A DNA stretch of 64,000 bases, taken from positions 1 through 64,000 of the forward strand of contig CAMLJY010000006.1 in the NCBI GenBank assembly GCA_946480465.1, written 5' to 3'. Below, one piece after another: positions 16,095 through 24,588 of this stretch (the first letter of the stretch is position 1; every line of letters begins with the position of its first letter). Position numbers and translations under genes: made by a program. Origin of the DNA: an uncultured Burkholderiales bacterium (GTDB lineage Bacteria; Pseudomonadota; Gammaproteobacteria; Burkholderiales; Burkholderiaceae). The notes below the pieces were generated by a model. That model was not told where the DNA came from, made no database searches, and worked only from the letters and a program-made list of their open reading frames with translations.

Positions 16095-17138
16095 TCACAG
16101 CGGACTGGCGGTCCAGGTGCCCGAAGCGTTGCCCAGCCTCCAGGTGCCGGTCACGCTCATCGGCGAGCTGAACTGGCCGGTCAGCTCCGCGCCGTTGCTG
16201 ACCCCCGCAGTGACCGAACCGTCCCCTGCAATGTTCCCGCTCACGAATTGAGGGATCGAACCCAAGCGACAGACGCCCGAGATGGCGCCGGCGAAGGACA
16301 CCCTCACGTTGTCGCAGGTGCCAAAGTCAGCGCCAGAGAACTTGACAGTCCAGCCCCCGGCAAATCGGCGTACCGCAGGCCCCACGGCGGGCTGCCCGCT
16401 GCGCCCATAGGCCACGAGCCGCAGATGGCGCGATTCACTGGACTTGGGGGCCGTGGCGCCTTTGGCGGTGACGGTCACCGTCGCAGAACACTCCACCACG
16501 GTGCCCGTGCGCACGTCGTCCCAGCAGGTCTCGCTTCTCACCGTGGTGTCACCACTGGCGGCAGCCACCATGGTGACAGTCTGACTGCGCTTGAAGGTGT
16601 CATGCAGACCGAGATCGGTGGTGCGGCGCTCCAGGCCCTCGGCCTTGCCGGCGACCGTGAGATTGACCACCGTGGGCGTGCCCGTTGCGCTGCCGCAGGT
16701 GCGAACGGCGCTTGCGGTGAACGTTGCTCCTGCCCCGGTGCCGCCCGGCGGAGTCTCGCGATAACCGGACGAGTAGTCACAACGGCCGAGTGATTCGCTC
16801 GACACGATCGCCCCCGAGGCGTCGAAGCGCCAGGTGCTCAGCAGCAAGTCCGTAGCCCACTGCACCCGCTGCAGCGAGCCATCGGCTTCGACCGACTTGT
16901 AGTAGTGGGTGATGCCACGCTCCTTCGGACCCGCACCAGCGGGAAGGGTCGGCTGAGTCGTCTCCAGGTACGCGTACCAATCGCCCGTGCTGGGCCGCGC
17001 GGTGGGGTAGGAGTTGCCGGTGGTGATCGGGGTCGCAGTGCCGGTGTCTGTGCTGCCAGCATCGCCGCCTCCCCCGCCGCCACAAGCGGCCAACAGCGAA
17101 ACCAGGCTGCAGGCCAGGCCCGCGCGAATTGCGTTCAT
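16095..17138 (-). CDS. Secreted lipoprotein of unknown function
   Basis: A 347-residue protein with a lipoprotein signal (LVSLLAACGG, Cys19) followed by a glycine stretch and a Thr/Ser-rich linker. The mature part is rich in beta-prone Thr, Val and Gly segments. I recognise no domain. The C-terminal portion (NIAGDGSVTAGVSNGAEL, then SVTGTWRLG) resembles beta-sandwich adhesin or lipocalin-like repeats only loosely. It is convergent with xdhC and appears to be a single-gene unit. Confidence 0.75.
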   Translation of the reverse strand: MNAIRAGLACSLVSLLAACGGGGGGDAGSTDTGTATPITTGNSYPTARPSTGDWYAYLETTQPTLPAGAGPKERGITHYYKSVEADGSLQRVQWATDLLLSTWRFDASGAIVSSESLGRCDYSSGYRETPPGGTGAGATFTASAVRTCGSATGTPTVVNLTVAGKAEGLERRTTDLGLHDTFKRSQTVTMVAAASGDTTVRSETCWDDVRTGTVVECSATVTVTAKGATAPKSSESRHLRLVAYGRSGQPAVGPAVRRFAGGWTVKFSGADFGTCDNVRVSFAGAISGVCRLGSIPQFVSGNIAGDGSVTAGVSNGAELTGQFSSPMSVTGTWRLGNASGTWTASPL

Positions 17139-17321
17139 CAGTGCATCCCTCGTTGGTTGAATGGCCGCTCGGTGTTGCGCGGCTCGGACAGGTGCACGCC
17201 AGGCGAATCAGCCGCCGGACGGTCCCGCGGGCGATTGTCGAGCGCAGTCCTCGGCATAACACCTCACGGGTTGGGGATGCTCGCCCCCCCGAGTGGAGGG
17301 GACTGGCACGCGGGGCTCGTG

Positions 17322-18200
17322 CTATCGCGATGCGGAAGCGTCCGTCGGCGCTGCCCCGGGGCCGGCGGTGAGATCGCGCCATTCGATCAACACGCAGACC
17401 CCGAAGAACACGAAGCCGAAGGCGCCGATCAGCCGGTCCTTGGGCGTGTCCGCCGCCAGCGCCATCCAGGCCCCGCCGGCCGCGAGCACCAGGCCGCCCA
17501 GCAGCATCGCGGCACCGAGCACCGCCTGCGCGGCACGCCGGGCAGGTGACGTCACCGGGGCCCGCGGCAGCAGCGCTGCCGGCCCCCAGGCACGGTGGCC
17601 GAGCCAGGCGTCCAGTTCATCCAGCGGCTGCGGCCGCTCGTTGGGGCGATCGGCGAAGGTGAAGGCCTCGCAATCGACCAGGATGCGCTGCCGCGCGCCA
17701 CCACGGTCCACCAGGCCGTCGAAGATCACCGACCCGCGGCCCGGAAAGCGCAGCGCCACGCCCATGCCGTGGCTGGTGAAGCTGGCCAGCTCGCGCAGGC
17801 CTTCGGCTTCACCGCCTTCGCGGCGCCACAGGCTGATGCGCTCCCACGGGCCGCAGCGCTCGTCGCGGTCGGCCATCACGCGCTCGAGCACGCGGCCATC
17901 GGGCGATTCGATCCAGCCGCCGTCGGGCTCGAAGACCCAGGGCACGCAGCCCGCGCCACGCAGGCGGCCCATGATGTCCGCGCGCCGCCCCTGCGCCCAG
18001 GCCGGCATGCTTTGCTTCCACAGCGCCTGCGTGGGCACGACCACCTGTGGCGGCTCATCACGGGCGTGGCAGGCCCGGCAGGCGCGGCAGGCAAAGACCA
18101 GCTCGCGCGGCGAACCATCGTCAGCCGGCGCCGGCTCCTCGTAGACCAGCGTGTCCGGCCACGTCGGGCGGATGCGGAAACCGGGCTCGTCGGGTGACAT
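17322..18200 (-). CDS. Membrane-anchored hypothetical protein
   Basis: A 292-residue protein. The N-terminal part has the cysteine cluster FACRACRACHA (near residues 36-46), resembling a metal-binding or redox motif. The C-terminal 80 residues contain two transmembrane segments (AVLGAAMLLGGLVLAAGGAW and LIGAFGFVFFGVCVLI) and a short cytoplasmic tail. No known family was recognised. The single-gene context gives no hint of function. Confidence 0.7.
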   Translation of the reverse strand: MSPDEPGFRIRPTWPDTLVYEEPAPADDGSPRELVFACRACRACHARDEPPQVVVPTQALWKQSMPAWAQGRRADIMGRLRGAGCVPWVFEPDGGWIESPDGRVLERVMADRDERCGPWERISLWRREGGEAEGLRELASFTSHGMGVALRFPGRGSVIFDGLVDRGGARQRILVDCEAFTFADRPNERPQPLDELDAWLGHRAWGPAALLPRAPVTSPARRAAQAVLGAAMLLGGLVLAAGGAWMALAADTPKDRLIGAFGFVFFGVCVLIEWRDLTAGPGAAPTDASASR

Positions 18201-18417
18201 GCCGGCAGCGTAGGGGCCGCGCGCTGTGCCCGCGTGTCCCGCTGCCGGGCAGCGTGTTGCGATGGTTTCAGGCGCCTCGCCTCGCGCCCGTCATGCCCGT
18301 TTCGCAGAGCAGCTATGCCTGCCTGCGATGGCAGCAGCATCGGCTGGTTGACCTGCCGCAAACCGGCCACCCGGGCGATTCCTAGGATCTCCGGCAGATC
18401 AACCGGAACGACGCCCC

Positions 18418-18774
18418 ATGCCCACCCCGCGACAGATCCACGACGACATCCCCGGCACCCCCTTGTTCGACTCACGCGCCGCGCGCCGCGGCTATGCCCT
18501 GAACAAGATGTGCTATTCGTTCAATGACGCGGCCAACCGCGCGGCCTTCCTGGCCGACGAGGACGGCTACTGCGCCCGCTTCGGGCTGACGCCGGAGCAG
18601 CGCGACGCAGTGCGCAGCCGGCAGGTGCTGCGCATGCTGGAAGCCGGCGGCAACGCCTACTACCTGGCGAAGCTGGCCGGCATCTTCGGGCTGGACATGC
18701 AGGACATCGGCGCGCAGCAGACCGGCGTCAGCAAGGCCGAGTTCCAGGCGCGGCTCGTGGCCGCCGGCCGCTGA
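18418..18774 (+). CDS. ligA: Protocatechuate 4,5-dioxygenase alpha-chain family protein (LigA-like)
   Basis: The 118-residue small subunit of an extradiol, class III (LigAB-type) dioxygenase. It has the family core ALNKMCYSFNDAANRAAF and a C-terminal helical part GGNAYYLAKLAGIFGLDM that closes over the active site of LigB. The large subunit follows 20 bp downstream. The substrate could be protocatechuate, gallate or a related catechol acid; no other ring-cleavage genes lie nearby, so the exact substrate is open. Confidence 0.88.
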   Translation: MPTPRQIHDDIPGTPLFDSRAARRGYALNKMCYSFNDAANRAAFLADEDGYCARFGLTPEQRDAVRSRQVLRMLEAGGNAYYLAKLAGIFGLDMQDIGAQQTGVSKAEFQARLVAAGR

Positions 18775-18794
18775 CTCGGCGGGAGAAGCGCGCC

Positions 18795-19637
18795 ATGGCC
18801 CGCATCATCGGCAACCTCTTCACCTCGCACGTCCCCGCCATCGGCGGCGCCATCGCGAAAGGCCGGCAGCAGGAACCCTACTGGAAGCCCTTCTTCGACG
18901 CCTTCGATCCGGTGCGCCGCTGGCTGGCGCAGGCCCGGCCGGACGTGGCCGTCGTGTTCTACAACGACCATGGCCTGAACTTCTTCCTGGACAAGATGCC
19001 GACCTTCGCCATCGGCGCGGCGCCCACCTACGGCCACGCGGACGAAGGCTGGGGCCTGCCGGACTGCCCGAGCTTTGCGGGGAACGAAGACCTGTCCTGG
19101 CACCTGGTGGAGTCGCTCATCGCGCAGTCCTTCGACCTGGTCACCTGCCAGGAGATGCTGGTCGACCATGCCTTCACGCTGCCGATGACGCTGCTGTGGC
19201 CGGACCAGCGCTGGCCGGTCACGGTGGTCCCGGTCTGCCTCAACACGGTGCTGTTCCCGCTGCCCTCGGCGCGGCGCTGCTGGCAGCTGGGCGAGGCGGT
19301 GGGACGCGCGATCGAGCAGTGGGATGCCGACGCGCGCGTGCTGGTGCTGGGCACCGGAGGGCTGTCGCACCAGCTGGAAGGCCAGCGCGCCGGCCACATC
19401 AACAAGGCCTTCGACCTCCGCTTCCTCGACAGCCTGGTCGGCAACCCCACCTGGGCCACCGGCCTGTCGATCAACGCGCTGGTGCGCGAGGTGGGCACGC
19501 AGGGCATCGAGCTGCTGAACTGGCTGGCGGCCCGCGCCACGCTGGGCGCCGGCGCGGTGCAGGAGCTGCACCGCACCTACCACGTGCCGATCTCCAACAC
19601 CGCGGCCGCCGTTCAACTGCTGCAGCACCGGGCGTGA
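18795..19637 (+). CDS. ligB: Protocatechuate 4,5-dioxygenase beta-chain family protein (LigB-like)
   Basis: The 280-residue catalytic subunit. Fe(II) ligands expected from LigB are in place: His12 (TSHVPA), His59 (FYNDHGLNFF) and Glu239 (QGIELLNWL). The catalytic histidine is His192 (GTGGLSHQLEG). It would cleave the aromatic ring next to the two hydroxyls. It forms a two-gene operon with ligA, preceded by a GGGAGAAG ribosome binding site. No lactonase, hydratase or aldolase of the 4,5-pathway is present here. Confidence 0.92.
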   Translation: MARIIGNLFTSHVPAIGGAIAKGRQQEPYWKPFFDAFDPVRRWLAQARPDVAVVFYNDHGLNFFLDKMPTFAIGAAPTYGHADEGWGLPDCPSFAGNEDLSWHLVESLIAQSFDLVTCQEMLVDHAFTLPMTLLWPDQRWPVTVVPVCLNTVLFPLPSARRCWQLGEAVGRAIEQWDADARVLVLGTGGLSHQLEGQRAGHINKAFDLRFLDSLVGNPTWATGLSINALVREVGTQGIELLNWLAARATLGAGAVQELHRTYHVPISNTAAAVQLLQHRA

Positions 19638-19697
19638 ACGCAGCGCGCTGCGGCCGGCCGCCGATCGCGACCGGGCCGCGTGTGTGCAGCCGGCGAT

Positions 19698-19733
19698 GCC
19701 GGCGATGGTCGTGCCGCGGCGCCGCTTCAGCGC
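19698..19733. repeat. 36-bp direct repeat, copy 1 (over the lysE stop codon)
   Basis: Identical over 36 bases to 20441-20476. It begins GCCGGCGATGGTCGTGCCGC and ends CGCTTCAGCGC, and contains the palindrome GCGGCGCCGC. On the minus strand the TGA of lysE lies inside it at the same offset as the TGA of ridA in copy 2. Confidence 0.85.
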
Positions 19734-20353
19734 GAGGAGATCAGCAGCTTCACGCCGAGTGCCGCCAGCAAGGCGCCGGCCACGCGGTCGATGCCGGTCT
19801 TGGCCTGCAGGTAGGCCGCGCGCGGACGCGGCGCCGACAGGGCCAAGGCCACCAGCGCGTACCAGCCGAACTCCAGCGCGAAGACCGACGCCGGCAGCAC
19901 TGCCATCAGCACGGCCGAGGGCTCGCGCGGCAGCATGGCCGCGAAGATCACCCCGTACTGCACGGCCGCCTTCGGGTTGCTGAGCATCGTGGCCGCGGCC
20001 ATCGCGAAGTGGCGCCGCGGCCCGGCCTGCACCGCGGCGCCGGCGTCGGCCAGCCGCACCGGTGAACGCGCGCCGCGCCAGGTCTTCCAGGCCAGCCACA
20101 GGAGGTACAGGCCGCCACCCACCTTCAGGGCCAGGTAGGCACCGGGGATCTGCTGCAGCAGCACGTTCAGCCCGAACAGCGCCGCCAGTGCGAGCAGGGC
20201 CGCGCCGATGCCCATGCCGAGGGCAGACGAGAGCGCCGCGGACCGCGACACGGCCACCGCCGTGCGGGCAACGAGGATGAAACTGGGGCCGGGACTGATG
20301 ACACCGATCACCAGGACGGCCAGGATGGGAATGAGCGTGAGTGCGAGGTCCAT
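19727..20353 (-). CDS. LysE/RhtB-family exporter
   Basis: A 208-residue membrane protein with about six hydrophobic segments. It carries the LysE-family marks VISPGPSFILVARTAV near the start and MLSNPKAAVQYGVIFAAML after the central loop. The family exports amino acids or related small molecules; the substrate is unknown. The start at 20353 is the family start. The gene is bracketed by two identical 36-bp direct repeats, the first of which contains its stop codon. Confidence 0.88.
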   Translation of the reverse strand: MDLALTLIPILAVLVIGVISPGPSFILVARTAVAVSRSAALSSALGMGIGAALLALAALFGLNVLLQQIPGAYLALKVGGGLYLLWLAWKTWRGARSPVRLADAGAAVQAGPRRHFAMAAATMLSNPKAAVQYGVIFAAMLPREPSAVLMAVLPASVFALEFGWYALVALALSAPRPRAAYLQAKTGIDRVAGALLAALGVKLLISSR

Positions 20354-20440
20354 GCGGTTTCGGGCATCACGGCCGGGGTATGACGCCGGGGGTGTCACGC
20401 CGCTGCGGCGCGGGGTTCAGGTTGCGGGGGTGGTTCTGGA

Positions 20441-20476
20441 GCCGGCGATGGTCGTGCCGCGGCGCCGCTTCAGCGC
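20441..20476. repeat. 36-bp direct repeat, copy 2 (over the ridA stop codon)
   Basis: Second copy of the repeat at 19698-19733, same orientation, identical over 36 bases. It includes the last codon of ridA, its stop codon and the following 3' sequence. Confidence 0.85.
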
Positions 20477-20853
20477 ACCGCCGTCAGGTCCATCGTCATC
20501 GAGGCGCCGGCCTTCGGCAGGTCGGCCACGCAGATCACCGTGCGCGCCGGCCGGTGGCTGCCGAACTCCTCGGCGTAGGCGCGGTTCATCTCGGCGAAGT
20601 CTTCCACGCGCTTCAGGTAGACGTTGACGTGCATCACGTCCTCGAGCGTGGCACCCACCTCGGCCAGCATCGCGCGGAAGTTGCGCACGATCTGGCGCGC
20701 CTGGCTGAACGCATCCGGGCCGGCGAAGTCGCCCGTCGCCGGGTCCACGCCTGGCGTGCCGGACACCATGATGAAGGGACCCGAGCGCGTGACGTGGCTG
20801 TACGGCCCGATCGGCGCGAAAAGGCTGGCGGGGGTGAAGGTCTGGACGGTCAT
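20470..20853 (-). CDS. RidA/YjgF family protein (reactive enamine/imine deaminase)
   Basis: A 127-residue protein of the RidA/Rid family: IGPYSHVTRSGPFIMVSG near the start, the central MLAEVGATLEDVMHVNVYL, and the C-terminal RPARTVICVADLP, which contains the arginine used for substrate carboxylate binding. RidA proteins hydrolyse reactive 2-aminoacrylate-like enamines; some subfamilies act in pyrimidine or aromatic catabolism. Start 20853 matches family length. The 3' end is in a 36-bp repeat shared with lysE. Confidence 0.9.
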   Translation of the reverse strand: MTVQTFTPASLFAPIGPYSHVTRSGPFIMVSGTPGVDPATGDFAGPDAFSQARQIVRNFRAMLAEVGATLEDVMHVNVYLKRVEDFAEMNRAYAEEFGSHRPARTVICVADLPKAGASMTMDLTAVR

Positions 20854-21083
20854 GAGGGTGTCGCTCGGATGGCGCTGGTGAGCGGCGCAGCATAGAAGCG
20901 CGCGCCGCGGCCAGCCAGAGACAGATCGCCGCCGGCATGCACGTCCGCTGTAGCGGTCTGGCGGGCGGCGGCCCGGCGCCACGCCGGGTCGCCTCCGCTG
21001 GCCGTCAGCCGCACGCGGTCGCACCAGCGCGTGATGTCGTTGCCCACGCGGCACCGGCCGGGTGGTCGGCGGCAGCCCTTCGC

Positions 21084-21623
21084 TCAGCCGCGCGGCGCGG
21101 CGGCGCCGACGCAGCCGTTGGCCTGTCCGACGCCCTTCAGGAAGGCGCGGCGGATGGTGCCGGCAGCGATCGCGGCGGCCACGTCCTTCGAGTACTGCTC
21201 GGCGCCGGTCAGCTTGCGCACCCAGCCGCGGAAGGGCACGACGCCTTCGGCCGCGCCCCGCACCGCCCCCACCGCGGCCTGCCCCACGGCGGCACCGCCA
21301 CGCTCGATCAGGCCCGGGTTGGCGGCCGTGGGTGGGGTATCCAGGTCGGCGCCCAGCGCGGCGTCCAGCGCCTGCACCTCGGTGCCCAGCGCGGCGCAGG
21401 AGCGGTCGGCCGGCAGCGCGTAAGGCGCCTTCTGCGCCGCCGCCAGCACGGCCGGGATCTCGGCGCGCACCAGGTTCAGGTCGGCCAGCGGCGTGGTGGC
21501 CGCCTGGGTCAGTTGCTGCTGCGTGCTGCCGCCCGGACCGGACGCGGCACGATCGCCGCTGGAGGCGCAGGCGCCCAGCAGGCAGGCGGCGCAAGCCGCG
21601 GCAAGGGACGAGGTGCGGACCAT
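21084..21623 (-). CDS. Small lipoprotein of unknown function
   Basis: A 179-residue protein with a lipobox LLGACASS (Cys19), a serine/glycine linker and a helical Ala-rich body. The segment GVVPFRGWVRKLTGAEQYSKDVAAA, of which the core FRGWVRKLTGAEQYSKD resembles a recurring betaproteobacterial lipoprotein family, lies near residues 127-150. No catalytic motif is visible. It probably sits in the outer membrane facing the periplasm. Confidence 0.75.
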   Translation of the reverse strand: MVRTSSLAAACAACLLGACASSGDRAASGPGGSTQQQLTQAATTPLADLNLVRAEIPAVLAAAQKAPYALPADRSCAALGTEVQALDAALGADLDTPPTAANPGLIERGGAAVGQAAVGAVRGAAEGVVPFRGWVRKLTGAEQYSKDVAAAIAAGTIRRAFLKGVGQANGCVGAAAPRG

Positions 21624-21715
21624 CGGGGAACCCTCTCTCGAAAAGATGCGGCCCCGAGTTTCCCCGACCCGCACGACCCGCGCGGGCCAGCCGGCAGCGC
21701 GCGGCACGCCGCGCG

Positions 21716-22345
21716 CTACGGCCGGCGCATCGCCTCCGCCGGGTCGACGAAGAACATGCGCTTCCAGCCCTGCGTCACCGGCCGGTACAGCCAGGGCAGC
21801 GGCACCAGCGACACCACCGCGTAGTGCAGGTGCGGCGGCTTGCCCGCGGCATTGCCGGTGTTGCCGACGGCACCGATGCGCGTGCCGGCCGCGACGAAGC
21901 GCGGCGGCGCGGCCCCATCGGCCAGGTGGGCGTGGTAATGGACGCGCCATTTGGGGCCCAGCACGCCGACCACGTTGCCGCCCAGCGGCAGCTGGTCCTG
22001 GAAGATCACGATGCCCGGCACCGCCGAGACCACCGGACGGCCGTGCGGCGCGAAGATGTCGATGCCCTTGTGCACGCCGGACGGCCCCCAGGGCTCGTAC
22101 CAGAACGAGCGCGGGTTCCAGTCGCGTGCCGTCGCCCCTTCGACCGGAATGTGGCCGGGCTCGGGCACCAGGAAACCGGCGACCAGCACGGCCACGCCGG
22201 CGGCCAGCAGGCGGTGCAACGGCCGCCGCCAGCGTGCGGAGGGCCGCGGCGCGGAGGCGTCGGGCGGCGGCAGCGCCGAGGCCACCGGTTGCACGGCCAC
22301 CGGTGGCCCGCCCACGGGTTGCCCGCTCACCGGTTGTGCGCTCAT
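21716..22345 (-). CDS. M23-family peptidase-like protein, membrane anchored
   Basis: A 209-residue protein with a proline-rich cytoplasmic start, one transmembrane segment (LLAAGVAVLVAGFLV) and a LytM/M23 fold. Motifs are GVHKGIDIFAPHGRPVVSAVPG (first zinc site, HxxxD as HKGID), VHYHAHL and the C-terminal KPPHLHYAVV (HxH). Both metal-binding motifs are present, so it may be an active peptidoglycan endopeptidase. It overlaps the preceding membrane protein gene by 4 bp (ATGA). Confidence 0.88.
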   Translation of the reverse strand: MSAQPVSGQPVGGPPVAVQPVASALPPPDASAPRPSARWRRPLHRLLAAGVAVLVAGFLVPEPGHIPVEGATARDWNPRSFWYEPWGPSGVHKGIDIFAPHGRPVVSAVPGIVIFQDQLPLGGNVVGVLGPKWRVHYHAHLADGAAPPRFVAAGTRIGAVGNTGNAAGKPPHLHYAVVSLVPLPWLYRPVTQGWKRMFFVDPAEAMRRP

Positions 22346-22773
22346 CGCCGGCCGGCGGCAGCCGGTGGCGCCGGCAGCGGCCGCAGCCGCTTCAGCACCA
22401 GCAGCGCCGTGGCCGCCAGCAGCAGCGCGGCGGCCAGCACCTCGGACCAGATCGTCAGGTTCATCGCCAGGCTGTGGGCCGACATGGGCGCCAGCGTGTA
22501 GTGCGCGAGCCCGTCGAAGCCCAGGCATGCGCAGACGCCGATCAACAGCAGGCCCGCCAGCGGCCAGCGCATGCGCAGCAGCAGCAGGCCCAGCACGCCC
22601 GGTGCCGTGACCACCAGCCAGGCGCCCATCACCTGCAGCGGCGTCAGCCAGGCCGGCATGTTCGGGTAGTCGGCCAGGAACCGCGCGTTGTGCACGAAAT
22701 GCGCGAGGCTGGCGGCGCAGTACAGCGCCATCAGCGCGAGCAGGTGTCTGGGCGGGGTCAAGCGGTTTTCCAT
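22342..22773 (-). CDS. Four-helix integral membrane protein
   Basis: A 143-residue protein starting MENRLTPPRH with four hydrophobic segments, including LLALMALYCAASLAHFVHNA and VLAAALLLAATALLVL. The pattern resembles uncharacterised DoxX- or TM-type small membrane proteins, but I cannot assign a family firmly. Coupled to the M23 gene by overlap; a longer in-frame start at 22848 is possible but less likely. Confidence 0.7.
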   Translation of the reverse strand: MENRLTPPRHLLALMALYCAASLAHFVHNARFLADYPNMPAWLTPLQVMGAWLVVTAPGVLGLLLLRMRWPLAGLLLIGVCACLGFDGLAHYTLAPMSAHSLAMNLTIWSEVLAAALLLAATALLVLKRLRPLPAPPAAAGRR

Positions 22774-22835
22774 TCTGCTAACTGATGATTTGATCGTCAT
22801 GCCGATCGTCATGTCGATCGCCGGGCCCGCCGGCA

Positions 22836-23108
22836 TCACACCGGCCACTCGGCCACGAGCAGCCAGATCGCCAGCGCCAGCAGCGCCAGGCCGACGGTCT
22901 CGACGAGGCAGGCCACGCCGAACGAAGCCTCGTCGACCTCACCCAACCGCTCGGCCGGAAACCGGCCGCCGGTGATCGCGCGGAAGAAGGCCCAGCCGAT
23001 CGACCAGCCGATGGTCTCGACGCCGAAGTCCCAGGCCAGCCACCACAGTGCCCGCAGCACCGCGGCCAGCAGGGTCCGCGGCGCGGCGACGACGTCGTCC
23101 AGGTCCAT
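22836..23108 (-). CDS. Small membrane protein
   Basis: A 90-residue protein with two hydrophobic segments (LLAAVLRALWWLAWDFGVE region and VETVGLALLALAIWLLVAEW). Its ATG overlaps the stop of the GNAT gene in a TGATG arrangement, so it is very likely translated with it. No family recognised. Confidence 0.65.
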   Translation of the reverse strand: MDLDDVVAAPRTLLAAVLRALWWLAWDFGVETIGWSIGWAFFRAITGGRFPAERLGEVDEASFGVACLVETVGLALLALAIWLLVAEWPV

Positions 23109-23707
23109 CAGCCGGCCTCCCCGGGGTCTTGCGCCGACAGTCCGCGCGCCATGAACCGCCAGCCGCCATGCAGCGCGCGCGGCACCTCGGCTTCGGGGTA
23201 GGGCGGGCGGTCGGTGAAGCCGGCCGCTTCGTACAGCCGGTGCGCCGCCGCCATGAACGGTGCCGAATCGAGCAGCACCTGGCGGTAGCCGAAGGCCCGC
23301 GCGTCGGCGAGCAGGCGTTCGACGATGGCGGCGCCCAGCCGGGCGCCCCGGCAGGCCGGCCGCACGTAGACGCGCTTGAGTTCGGCCACGCCGTCGTGCA
23401 CGCGGCGCAGGCCGCCCATGCCCGCCAGTTCACCACCCAGCCGCACCAGGTAGAACACGCCCTGCGGCGGCGGCGCGCCGCACACCGCATCGATCTTGCC
23501 GGCCACGTAGTCGTCGACGGACTGGCCGCGCAACACATCCTGCGGGGCCATGCCGAAGGCCTGCCCGATCCCGGCCACCACCCAGCCCATGTACTCGACG
23601 TTCAGCCGCAGCAGCTCGGCGCGGTGGACGAGCGGATCGGCCGGCACGAACTCGGCCGCAGGCGGCGAGTGCGGGAATGGGGGCGTGTGCGGATGGGCCA
23701 TGCCCAT
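23108..23707 (-). CDS. GNAT-family N-acetyltransferase
   Basis: A 199-residue acetyltransferase with the GNAT core. ELKRVYVRPACRGARLGAAI (about residues 108-127) holds the acetyl-CoA pyrophosphate loop of the R-x-x-G-x-G/A type, followed by VLLDSAPFMAAAHRLYEAAGF. The substrate cannot be told. Start 23707 follows a GGAG at good spacing. Overlaps the next small membrane protein gene. Confidence 0.88.
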   Translation of the reverse strand: MGMAHPHTPPFPHSPPAAEFVPADPLVHRAELLRLNVEYMGWVVAGIGQAFGMAPQDVLRGQSVDDYVAGKIDAVCGAPPPQGVFYLVRLGGELAGMGGLRRVHDGVAELKRVYVRPACRGARLGAAIVERLLADARAFGYRQVLLDSAPFMAAAHRLYEAAGFTDRPPYPEAEVPRALHGGWRFMARGLSAQDPGEAG

Positions 23708-24008
23708 GGAAGACTCCCTGCGTCTGGCGGTACGGCGGCCGCCGCCCGCCACGGCGACGGCGGCGTGAATGTAATCCTTCGCGGCCGCCGCTCGATCGCC
23801 AATGCGGTGGATCTCAGCCGCCGCGGCCACGCCCTTCGTCAGCCAGCATCTGGATACGGGGCGGCGGCTCCGCTGCGCGACCGGCCGTTGCCTCGCCTCG
23901 CCGCGCCGCCGCAATCAGTTCGCGGCGGCGCATCCAGTCGCCGTTGCCGCGCGTATGGCCCTCCTGTCGATGCAAGCGACAACCCCGCAACCGCCAGGAG
24001 AGATTGCC
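23708..24008. other. About 300-bp divergent intergenic region
   Basis: Lies between the divergent GNAT and ferritin-like genes. I see no gene, no strong inverted repeat and no clear sigma-70 promoter in it. Confidence 0.4.
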
Positions 24009-24587
24009 ATGACCACTTCACTGATCACGCCGCGCCGCCAGTTCATGTCCCGTTCGGCCCAGCTCACGCTGTCCGCCGGCGCCGTTGCCCTGCTCGGCGG
24101 GGGCAGCGCCGCGCGGGCGCAGTCCTCGTCCAGCATCGCCGCCGACGTCGGCATCCTCAACGTGGCGCTGGCGCTGGAACACGAGGCGATCAACGCCTAC
24201 CAGCTGGGCGCGGCGAGCGGTCTGCTGCAGAAGGCGGTGCTCGACGTGGCCGTGACCTTCCAGTCGCACCACATGGCGCACCGCGATGCGCTGATCGCCA
24301 CCATCGAGAAGCTCGGCGGCCAGCCGGTCGCCGAGAAGAAGCTGGACCACTATGCCGCCGCGCTGAACGCCGGCGCGCTGAAGAACCAGGCCGACGTGCT
24401 GGCCCTGGCCAGCAAGCTGGAACTGGGCGCCACCAATGCCTACCTGGGCGTCATCCCGGCGTTCCGCGACAACCGCCTGGGCCAGGTCGCCGCGCGCCTG
24501 GCCGCCGACGAGACCATGCACTACACCGCGCTGACGAGCGCCCTCGGCCGCACCCTGCCGGGTGCCGCGCTGAGCTTCGGGGCCTGA
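24009..24587 (+). CDS. Ferritin-like domain protein with Tat-type signal
   Basis: The 192-residue protein begins with a twin-arginine-like leader (RRQFMSRSAQ and a hydrophobic stretch ending ARA). A four-helix ferritin-like bundle follows, with carboxylate/His residues in LALEHEAINAYQLG, FQSHHMAHRDALI, LELGATNAYLG and AADETMHYTAL. These positions suit a di-metal site. It is exported to the periplasm; the reaction is unknown. AGGAG precedes the ATG. The next gene, a cytochrome c, starts 1 bp after its stop. Confidence 0.87.
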   Translation: MTTSLITPRRQFMSRSAQLTLSAGAVALLGGGSAARAQSSSSIAADVGILNVALALEHEAINAYQLGAASGLLQKAVLDVAVTFQSHHMAHRDALIATIEKLGGQPVAEKKLDHYAAALNAGALKNQADVLALASKLELGATNAYLGVIPAFRDNRLGQVAARLAADETMHYTALTSALGRTLPGAALSFGA

Positions 24588-24588
24588 C

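Noticed and set aside
12703..16098. An 1131-residue minus-strand reading frame across xdhA, xdhB and xdhC
   Set aside because: The antisense of three well-supported genes, with no domain of its own; an artefact of high GC.
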